Shown here piece by piece: positions 7,222 to 12,716 of a DNA stretch of 12,716 nucleotides. The notes below the pieces were generated by a model. The model did no database searches. It saw only the letters and a list, made by a program, of their open reading frames with translations, and was not told the origin of the DNA. The position numbers were made by a program, and so were the translations under genes. Numbering within the stretch: the stretch's first letter is position 1; the number at the start of each line of letters is the position of its first letter. This DNA comes from Thermoplasmatota archaeon (GTDB lineage Archaea; Thermoplasmatota; Thermoplasmata; Thermoplasmatales; Thermoplasmataceae): contig JAMDCG010000066.1 of assembly GCA_023489425.1 (NCBI GenBank), positions 1 through 12,716 of the forward strand, written 5' to 3'.

Positions 7222-8374
7222 TGATACCATCACCTATTTTTATCAGAATTGATGCCAACTCTTCCTTTCCCATATCTTTTTCCATTAATTTTTTTTCTCC
7301 ATCATAAATGACGTATCTGTTCATTTTGACTCCAAATGGTTTTTCCTGAACCATATTCACAACTGTAACCTGATCTGGTGTTTCAGGCACATATTTCCTA
7401 TTTGTAAGCTTGAACCTGATTATTGGAACGTGAAGCTTGAAACTCTTCATGATTCCTTCTATACTATCCACAAGCTTCTCCCTCGGTTTCATAACCAGAG
7501 AAACAGATTCATTACTACTGATCTTTTCATCTCTTTTTTCGACTGTAAAATCTGAAAGTGCTGCAGGAATTACTATGAGGTCAATTTTCTGGTTCCTTAC
7601 CAGTTCCTCTGCTATCTTGTAATATTCATCTGTCTGGTTACATTTCACAAATTCGCAGTAATATGGAATCCTGTATTCAGAATTGCCCACATAAATTATC
7701 CTGTCGTATCCATCCCTGTATGCCTCTCTTGCCATGCATATGCCTGTATATCCAGAACTACTGTTTGTCAATGATCTAACCGGATCAATGGCAACTTCGC
7801 TTTTCCCTGAAATAATCAATATCGTTCTATTATTATTACCACGTCTAAGGATTGTGTCTATTATTTCTTCCGACCACATTAGCTTGGCTTTTCCGTCCTC
7901 AACTCTTGGAGAAACAAAATCAACACCGTAACCTTTGAGTTTAAGCATATTTTCTCTTAGAACAGGACTCTCATACATTTCCATGTGCATTGCGGGTACA
8001 ATTACAGTTCTTATCATGGTACCCAGAGCGTTTGCGAATACTGTACTTGCAGTGTCATCAGCTATTCCACCTGCAAATTTGCCGATCATATTGTATGTTG
8101 CAGGGCACACAAGAAGAACAGTGTTCTCCCTGTCACCGTCGAATAGACTGATATGTTCCATATTGCCTGTCAGGGAAGTTATGACAGGTTCTTCTGATGC
8201 CCATTCCATCGCTTCTCTCCCAATGATCTGTTCTGCGCTACTGGATAGTATAACCTTTACCCTGGCACCACTTCTTTTCAGGTCCCTGATAATGTCAGGT
8301 GTTCTATAAGCAGATATACTGCCACTAACAATCATCACTATATTTTTTCCACTGAGAAGATCATTGCTTTCCAT
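7208..8374 (-). CDS. coaBC: Bifunctional phosphopantothenoylcysteine decarboxylase/phosphopantothenate-cysteine ligase
   Basis: Makes 4'-phosphopantetheine for CoA: the C-terminal ligase joins 4'-phosphopantothenate to cysteine and the N-terminal flavoprotein decarboxylates the product. In 388 residues, the CoaC part (about 1-180) shows VSGSISAYR (17-24), HISL with catalytic H74, CPATYNMIGKFAGGIADD (90-107) and PAMHMEMY (127-134). The CoaB part (about 184-388) shows ISGKSE, DPVRSLTNSSSGYTG (197-211), ALSDF, K284 in KRDEKI, and VVNM..EKPFG. Two departures from bacterial Dfp are visible. PAMN is PAMH, and the clamp segment near 157-166 has no Cys. I think this is an archaeal lineage trait rather than damage. 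ATG 8374 has GGTGAT five bases upstream, and the gap from the thioesterase stop is 6 bp, so it is operon-internal. Confidence 0.94.
   Translation of the reverse strand: MESNDLLSGKNIVMIVSGSISAYRTPDIIRDLKRSGARVKVILSSSAEQIIGREAMEWASEEPVITSLTGNMEHISLFDGDRENTVLLVCPATYNMIGKFAGGIADDTASTVFANALGTMIRTVIVPAMHMEMYESPVLRENMLKLKGYGVDFVSPRVEDGKAKLMWSEEIIDTILRRGNNNRTILIISGKSEVAIDPVRSLTNSSSGYTGICMAREAYRDGYDRIIYVGNSEYRIPYYCEFVKCNQTDEYYKIAEELVRNQKIDLIVIPAALSDFTVEKRDEKISSNESVSLVMKPREKLVDSIEGIMKSFKLHVPIIRFKLTNRKYVPETPDQVTVVNMVQEKPFGVKMNRYVIYDGEKKLMEKDMGKEELASILIKIGDGIIEKH
7229..7234 (-). promoter_or_regulatory. Shine-Dalgarno site for the amidohydrolase gene
   Basis: GGTGAT on the minus strand, identical to the site before coaBC and complementary to the 3' end of archaeal 16S rRNA. 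Its 7-base distance to TTG 7221 decides the preferred start. GTG 7233 and ATG 7230 overlap the site and have no other one upstream. Confidence 0.6.
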
Positions 8375-8379
8375 TAAGT

Positions 8380-8385
8380 ATCACC
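8380..8385 (-). promoter_or_regulatory. Shine-Dalgarno site for coaBC
   Basis: GGTGAT (preceded by AA) ends five bases before ATG 8374. The TGA stop of the thioesterase gene lies inside it at 8381-8383, so terminating ribosomes sit on the site. This fits coupled translation. Confidence 0.65.
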
Positions 8386-8779
8386 TTGATATGGCCCATA
8401 TTCCGTGTGCAGTTGCGACCGTATTTTCATTCTGGTCATCGATAGCCATCTCAATAAACGCGTGTCTTCCACCTTCTCTCTTGACTCTGGACGTTACCGT
8501 GCAGTAATCTCCGCTGAGTGGTGTGAGAAACGTGACATTAAGTGAAAGTGTGAATGCATTGAATACATCCGGAATGGTGAATACAGAAAGGGCGCCGGAA
8601 ATATCAAACAGGCCGGCAATTATGCCTCCGTTAACAACTTCTCCCATCCTCATGAATCTATCTTCAAGGAGGATTTTCAGGGTTACTTCACCATTTCTCT
8701 CTGATAGGATTTCAATTTTGAAATTTTTCATGAAATTATCTGATTCTATGAGTGTTCGGAGTCTTGAGTCAGGAGACAT
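8381..8779 (-). CDS. PaaI-like hot-dog fold acyl-CoA thioesterase
   Basis: A 132-residue single hot-dog domain, expected to hydrolyse an acyl-CoA or related thioester in the cytosol. After a short N-terminal helix comes the strand GEVTLKILLE, then the central-helix motif GEVVNGGIIAGLFDISGA (46-63). Here D59 matches the catalytic Asp of PaaI, while N50 replaces the His of the usual HGG. The later strands fit the family: LSLNVTFLTPLSGD (78-91), a V..EGG.HAF.E block and a terminal TVATAHGIW. It is the first gene of a minus-strand operon with coaBC and the amidohydrolase. TATAAATA centred about 25 bp before ATG 8779 indicates a leaderless start and supports this Met rather than M17. The acyl substrate is not predictable. 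Confidence 0.85.
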   Translation of the reverse strand: MSPDSRLRTLIESDNFMKNFKIEILSERNGEVTLKILLEDRFMRMGEVVNGGIIAGLFDISGALSVFTIPDVFNAFTLSLNVTFLTPLSGDYCTVTSRVKREGGRHAFIEMAIDDQNENTVATAHGIWAISR

Positions 8780-8800
8780 ATTCAGTCAAATACTTGAGTA

Positions 8801-8808
8801 TATTTATA
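8801..8808 (-). promoter_or_regulatory. TATA box of the thioesterase-coaBC-amidohydrolase operon
   Basis: TATAAATA on the minus strand, centred about 25 bp before ATG 8779. It is one of the best TATA matches in the window. No Shine-Dalgarno sequence is seen between it and the ATG, so a leaderless transcript is expected. Confidence 0.6.
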
Positions 8809-9124
8809 CTATCGCAGCAAAATTTTAGAACATTTAACATTTTCTCGAAAAAGGATGCAGGCAATGATTATTCACATAACAAATATTTTCTATATAGGTT
8901 AGATAAATAATAATAGTAACCAGCATATAATAACGTGAGAATTAATTTTAAGAAAAAATACAGAAACGATCAAAGATTGTGACAACCATAGTCCGTATCA
9001 ATGTTCACCATTTCCTTTTAAATTTTCCAAGCGATAAAATCCCAATAATTAATAAGTTTTACATTAAAATTTGTACAAGTTAAAAATTTTTTATCTTTTA
9101 TAAAATATAATTTATCTACAAAGG

Positions 9125-9132
9125 ATTTAAGC
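9125..9132 (+). promoter_or_regulatory. TATA-like element of cydAB
   Basis: ATTTAAGC begins 31 bp before ATG 9156, matching the element and distance before the alpha/beta hydrolase gene. The bases between it and the ATG are AT-rich with no Shine-Dalgarno sequence, suggesting leaderless translation. Confidence 0.45.
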
Positions 9133-9155
9133 ATGGTTTAGTGTTATAATTTTTT

Positions 9156-10505
9156 ATGACCTTCATAGTCAACTTCGACCGTTTCCTTATGGGATTTACC
9201 CTTGCGTCTCATATACTGATCGTAACGATGAGTATAGGGCTCAGTATTATTGTATCACTGGCTGAGTATATCGGGATAAGGAGGAAAGACCCATACTATG
9301 AAGCATTAGCCAGGAGGTTGACGATCGCACTTGTCATATTTTTTGCAATAGGAACTGCAAGTGGAACGGTTCTTGCAGTTGAACTGTTTGCTCTATGGCC
9401 TAGCTTTATGGTTGTTGTCGGAAAGGTCGATATCCTACCCTTCTATTATGAGGTATTTGCATTTCTTCTGGAATCTATCTGTCTCGTTCTCTATTTTTAC
9501 TACTGGGATTTCTACAAAAACAGGTATAAACACTGGGTCCTATCATTGATGGTTGCAGTTGGTACTGTGATGTCTGCTGTTTTCATAACCATGATAAACG
9601 CATGGATGAACACACCTGCGGGCTTCAACATTCCTTACTACCTCAAGACTGGCATATTAACAGATATTAATCCTCTGGCGGCTATAGCTGCACCATCTGT
9701 GTTATATGAAGACCTTCACGTCGTTACTGCGACAGTGACCGCTGGTGTCTTCCTAATAGGTGCCTATCTTGCATACAGTTTCCTGAGGGCAAAGAGCGAG
9801 GATGAAAGAATCTTTAACAGAAAGGGACTGAAACTGGTCGCAGCAGTGGGTCTTATTTCAATAGCATTAGCAGGTATAACTGGAAGCCTGGCTGCTTCAC
9901 AGCTCATAGTTCTGCAACCGTTAAAATACGCGGCAATTGAGCTGGATCTTCACAGTACAACAAGCGGTGCTGAAACACTTGGTGGCATCCTGGTATCGGG
10001 CAAGATACTTTATGCAATCACCATACCAAAATTGCAAAGTTTGCTTGCTTATCCGCAGACACTGGGAAAAGGTACGTTACCCGGGTTAGACCAGTACCCA
10101 CAGAGCTTGTGGCCTCCACTTTTCATTCACCTGACATTTGACACCATGGTAGGTGGCGGATTCCTGGTAGGGTTATTCGCATTGTATCTCATATGGAGAT
10201 TGTTGAGACAAAAATCAATAACAACCAAAATTGGTCTGTATGGCATGATAGTATCAGGCTTACTTCTAATACTCGTATATGACAGTGGATGGGTGACCGA
10301 CGAGGTTGGTCGACAGCCATGGATCATCTACAATGTCATGACTGTGCAGTCTGCTGCAAATACTTCAGCTGCTATAATCCCACTTGGAATAGCCATAATG
10401 ATATTCTATTTCCTGGTTGTACCATTCAGCTTTTACTTTGTAAGCAGGGTGCTGAGACATGAATCCGTTCAGTCAGAAATTGATAAAGCGAGAGGGTTGA
10501 AATGA
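9156..10505 (+). CDS. cydA: Cytochrome bd quinol oxidase subunit I (CydA)
   Basis: The heme-bearing subunit of a membrane quinol:O2 oxidoreductase. The 449-residue polytopic protein keeps the expected heme ligands: H19 in TLASHILIV (heme d type position), H188 in EDLHVV and M331 in TMVGGG (b558), and E383 in TDEVGRQPW (b595 position). The quinol-site pattern QPLKYAAIE keeps K257 and E262, with the same five-residue spacing as K252/E257 of E. coli. The Q-loop is compact, about 55-60 residues before the next helix, so the protein is shorter than the 522-residue E. coli subunit. Two oddities are D329 where E. coli has Arg391 two residues before the axial Met, and E99-E106 spacing one residue shorter than E. 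coli E99-E107. The ligand set argues for a true bd oxidase rather than a heme-poor CydA' paralogue. It overlaps cydB by 4 bp. Confidence 0.93.
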   Translation: MTFIVNFDRFLMGFTLASHILIVTMSIGLSIIVSLAEYIGIRRKDPYYEALARRLTIALVIFFAIGTASGTVLAVELFALWPSFMVVVGKVDILPFYYEVFAFLLESICLVLYFYYWDFYKNRYKHWVLSLMVAVGTVMSAVFITMINAWMNTPAGFNIPYYLKTGILTDINPLAAIAAPSVLYEDLHVVTATVTAGVFLIGAYLAYSFLRAKSEDERIFNRKGLKLVAAVGLISIALAGITGSLAASQLIVLQPLKYAAIELDLHSTTSGAETLGGILVSGKILYAITIPKLQSLLAYPQTLGKGTLPGLDQYPQSLWPPLFIHLTFDTMVGGGFLVGLFALYLIWRLLRQKSITTKIGLYGMIVSGLLLILVYDSGWVTDEVGRQPWIIYNVMTVQSAANTSAAIIPLGIAIMIFYFLVVPFSFYFVSRVLRHESVQSEIDKARGLK

Positions 10506-11476
10506 CAGGTACAGTTAATGCTGAGGTAATACTTAATATACTGATTTTTTCGATTTTTTTCACAAGTGCGTCCACTGAACTGATGGCCGCTTCAGCCATT
10601 CTTTTTAGATACAAGGAAAGTCAGACGAAGGTGTTTGGTTTCCTGTTGCCAATATGGGAGATTACAGGAACACTCTTTGTTTTCTACGTGGTGAACCTTG
10701 AAGGTCTTGTCCCAGATGTTCTTCCTCTACTTGCTTTTTCATTCATTGCGTATATACTGATTTTTCTCATTCTTTATGTGCTTCGTAATTCCATGATTGT
10801 ATTCGCTGAAATGATATGGAAAAACAAGACCATAAACAAAAAGCTACTATATTCAGTCTATGCAGTGGTTACCTTTGTCCTTGGAACGATGGTACTACTG
10901 ATTTATGCCAGTTTCATTGGTGGACATGGTATAGACTACAGTGCAAGAACCTTCGACCTCTTAAAATTCATTACATTCCTGCCAGATGATGGATTCATAG
11001 TTGGAATTGCAATTCTACTTTTTGGAATGGCATCCATATTCTACGATCTCAATGTAAATCGTCTTCTACCACTGCTTGTTATCGTGATAGGTCTCATTAT
11101 TGCAGGGGTTTCACTGCATGATCTGGGTGATTACAGCAATAGTACTCTCTCTGTGATACCGCTTATCCTGTTCCTTCTTATACCAATCCTCTGGATACTA
11201 CCTTCCACAAGGAAGTACATAACGAACAAGTTGATCTTCCAGGGAATCTTTGCCATATCTATCTTCGTAGTGGCCTTGTCTCAGTATCCTTACTTATTGG
11301 GTAGAACCCTCAACATAAATTCAATACTAAATGACGCAGCTATGCAGACAGAAATGTTTTATGCAACGATAATAGGAGGTATCATACTATTGATACTTAC
11401 ATACTTCTTTTATGACATATATTTCGAAAAGGGAAAGCAGGAAGAAAAGAATAAGCTAGAAAATGCTGGAAAGTAA
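10502..11476 (+). CDS. cydB: Cytochrome bd oxidase subunit II (CydB), divergent
   Basis: The partner subunit that stabilises CydA. It has 324 residues with about nine hydrophobic helices (roughly 8-33, 46-63, 72-94, 115-135, 160-176, 182-202, 213-233, 242-262, 285-305). Similarity to bacterial CydB is low but recognisable. PIWEITG (50-56) matches PxWDGNQ with Glu for Asp, TELMAASAIL (25-34) sits where TDGFDxGVGML is expected, and the C-terminal SQYPYLLG..NIN..LNDA plus LTYFFYDIYF matches the conserved fPyll...Y end. The loss of the GFDxG motif is notable. The ATGA overlap with cydA and GAGGG five bases before the ATG indicate coupled translation. A charged Lys/Glu tail ends the protein. Position and C-terminal pattern carry much of the identification. 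Confidence 0.85.
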   Translation: MTGTVNAEVILNILIFSIFFTSASTELMAASAILFRYKESQTKVFGFLLPIWEITGTLFVFYVVNLEGLVPDVLPLLAFSFIAYILIFLILYVLRNSMIVFAEMIWKNKTINKKLLYSVYAVVTFVLGTMVLLIYASFIGGHGIDYSARTFDLLKFITFLPDDGFIVGIAILLFGMASIFYDLNVNRLLPLLVIVIGLIIAGVSLHDLGDYSNSTLSVIPLILFLLIPILWILPSTRKYITNKLIFQGIFAISIFVVALSQYPYLLGRTLNINSILNDAAMQTEMFYATIIGGIILLILTYFFYDIYFEKGKQEEKNKLENAGK

Positions 11477-11492
11477 TCTAATTTACCGTATT
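11477..11492. other. 16-bp convergent gap between cydB and sqr
   Basis: The gap has no run of five T on either strand and no hairpin. Transcripts of the two genes probably overlap at their 3' ends. Confidence 0.5.
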
Positions 11493-12716
11493 TCATGAGA
11501 GAACTTTCAGCATCTTCTCCATCGTTGACTGGATAAGTTCTGGCGGGAGCCTCCCATGTGTATAATAGGAATACGAATCAAATCCCCATTTCATCAGATG
11601 GGCCAGTGGTCCATTAACTGTTCTATCCACATGGCCGCCGAAGAGGGTATCGGAAAGAATAAGTGTCGCATCAATTCCACCCCTGTTCATTATACAGAAC
11701 ACTTCAGGTTTGAACTCTATTACATCTCCCACTCCACTGACCTCCTTCATAAGGGATGAAACTGCCACATCGGCCTGAAGTACTGCTATGTGGCCAAGTT
11801 TTGGCATTGACAGGGAATTGCAGTCCCCAACCACGAAAACGTTATGATACTTGGTATGTCTCATTTCCCTATCTGTCTTGATGAAACCGTAATCATCTCC
11901 AAGGGATGAATCCTTTATAACCTTCGGGCCAGCGTATGGCGGTATCACTAGAGTAAGATCACTGGGAAGCTCTGTTCCATCCTGGAAAAACACTGATTTT
12001 TCACCAATCTTCTCAAGCACCTTCTCAGTGATCACCTTTATCCCTTTCTTGGAAATTATAGAACCTACTTTTTCGTGAATCTTCGGACCTACATCATCGA
12101 AAAATACTTTTCCAGGCGTGAATACTGTTATGCTGGTTATCTCTCTCAGATCCCTCTCACTGAGAAAGAAATCAAGCATGAACATTATCTCTCCAATTGG
12201 TCCCTCGCACGGTGCATCCAGCATTATTTCAGTCGATTTTTCGTCCCATATAGTCTTTGATGCACCAATGACTACATTCCCGCCCTTGAAATTATTGATC
12301 GCATCCCACATTTTAGGCGCATGTTCATCATCGCATACAGAATATGCAAACTCTTCAAACCCTGGAATGGCCCCATAGTCCTTAACAGCTCCCGTTGCAA
12401 TAACCAGATAATCATATTCTACAAATTTTCCATTTTCAAGTTGCACGGTGTTCTTTTCAGCAAAAATCTTATCAACTCGTGAATTAATGAATTCTACGTT
12501 CTGTTTCCTGGCAATCTTATCAATTGGAATCTGTGTGTGATTTACAGGTTTACCTGCAAGGGCAACCTCAACAAGAGACGGTTTTTCCAAGCTCGTGGTT
12601 CTCAGGTCGATCAATGTAACTGCAAACTGTTTTCCAATGGTCCTCTTCAGATCATACAGGAATCTTAACCCACCAAATCCCGCGCCAATTATCACTATCC
12701 TCTTTTTCTCACCACT
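11493..12716 (-). CDS. sqr: Sulfide:quinone oxidoreductase (5' end just outside window)
   Basis: A two-dinucleotide-fold flavoprotein that oxidises sulfide to sulfur or polysulfide and reduces membrane quinone. The frame stays open to the window edge (SGEKKR before IVIIGAGFGG), so the GTG at 12695 is an internal Val and the true start lies just outside. The FAD motif is IIGAGFGG, followed by the YLVIATGA segment and VFVVGDCNS. Counting that Val as residue 1, three cysteines sit where SQR has its redox trio: C121 in SVCDDEHA, C163 in APCEGPIGE and C334 in VFCIMNRGG. Type 2 NADH dehydrogenases lack this trio. The amphipathic C-terminus (MKWGFDSYSYY...LIQSTMEKML) could dock to the membrane. It is convergent with cydAB. 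Flavocytochrome c sulfide dehydrogenase is a weaker alternative. Confidence 0.85.
   Translation of the reverse strand, partial: SGEKKRIVIIGAGFGGLRFLYDLKRTIGKQFAVTLIDLRTTSLEKPSLVEVALAGKPVNHTQIPIDKIARKQNVEFINSRVDKIFAEKNTVQLENGKFVEYDYLVIATGAVKDYGAIPGFEEFAYSVCDDEHAPKMWDAINNFKGGNVVIGASKTIWDEKSTEIMLDAPCEGPIGEIMFMLDFFLSERDLREITSITVFTPGKVFFDDVGPKIHEKVGSIISKKGIKVITEKVLEKIGEKSVFFQDGTELPSDLTLVIPPYAGPKVIKDSSLGDDYGFIKTDREMRHTKYHNVFVVGDCNSLSMPKLGHIAVLQADVAVSSLMKEVSGVGDVIEFKPEVFCIMNRGGIDATLILSDTLFGGHVDRTVNGPLAHLMKWGFDSYSYYTHGRLPPELIQSTMEKMLKVLS

Larger units (their letters stand above)
8780..9155. other. 376-bp AT-rich intergenic region between divergent operons
   Basis: No open frame of useful length, tRNA-like GC-rich fold or C/D-box pair is seen. 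Promoters lie at both edges (8801-8808 minus, 9125-9132 plus), leaving roughly 300 bp unexplained. It holds many short A/T runs, an 8-bp palindrome TTGTACAA at 9071-9078, a related TTGTGACAA at 8977-8985, and TTATAAAATATA at 9098-9109. It may carry regulatory sites for cydAB or be decayed sequence. Confidence 0.6.

Noticed and set aside
9071..9078. TTGTACAA palindrome as a firm operator
   Set aside because: Eight-base AT-rich palindromes are common. With the looser TTGTGACAA at 8977 it is only suggestive, and its distance from the promoter is not typical.
8820..9125. tRNA or C/D-box RNA in the long intergenic region
   Set aside because: No GC-rich cloverleaf and no paired TGATGA/CTGA boxes were found on either strand.
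9156..11476. CydAA' type heterodimer instead of CydA plus CydB
   Set aside because: The second protein has no heme ligands or GRQPW motif and matches CydB at its C-terminus, so it is not a CydA paralogue.
12693..12695. GTG at 12695 as the start of the sulfide:quinone oxidoreductase
   Set aside because: It would cut into the first beta strand of the FAD fold. The frame continues as SGEKKRI to the window edge.

Overview
The window looks like a chromosomal segment of a thermoacidophilic archaeon, most likely from the Thermoplasmata/Thermoplasmatales (relatives of Thermoplasma, Ferroplasma or Cuniculiplasma). The reasons are heavy use of AGG/AGA/ATA codons, TATA boxes 24-31 bases before the start codons of first genes with no room for a leader, GGTGAT Shine-Dalgarno sites only before operon-internal genes, an archaeal-type CoaBC, and a surface protein packed with N-glycosylation sequons. 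The genus cannot be fixed from sequence alone. I see no mobile element, CRISPR array, rRNA or tRNA.

Layout, left to right. (1) 1-781, plus: the C-terminal part of a membrane-anchored, sequon-rich surface protein cut by the window edge. (2) 810-2958: a divergent pair, an FAD glycerol-3-phosphate dehydrogenase (minus) and a glycerophosphodiester phosphodiesterase (plus), sharing a 58-bp promoter region with overlapping TATA elements. (3) 2969-5644, minus: full-length pyruvate phosphate dikinase. (4) 5785-6492, plus: a small alpha/beta hydrolase. (5) 8779 down to 6463, minus: a tight three-gene operon of a hot-dog thioesterase, CoaBC and a nitrilase-superfamily amidohydrolase. (6) 8780-9155: a 376-bp AT-rich stretch without genes, holding two divergent promoters. 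(7) 9156-11476, plus: cydA and cydB of a compact cytochrome bd quinol oxidase, with a 4-bp overlap. (8) 11493-12716, minus: a sulfide:quinone oxidoreductase whose first codons lie beyond the window.

How the genes fit together. GDPD would release sn-glycerol-3-phosphate from scavenged bacterial-type glycerophosphodiesters. GlpD would oxidise it to dihydroxyacetone phosphate, passing electrons to quinone. Carbon then reaches the pyruvate/PEP node, where PPDK works. SQR also feeds the quinone pool and cytochrome bd drains it to oxygen, so dehydrogenases and a terminal oxidase sit within one 12-kb stretch. The thioesterase-CoaBC-nitrilase operon is the most intriguing unit. All three families act on chemistry found in pantetheine or CoA molecules (thioester, phosphopantothenoylcysteine, amide), which suggests a CoA turnover or salvage role for the uncharacterised amidase; that is inference.

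The window is densely packed: three convergent gene pairs have gaps of 10-28 bp and a fourth overlaps by 30 bp.
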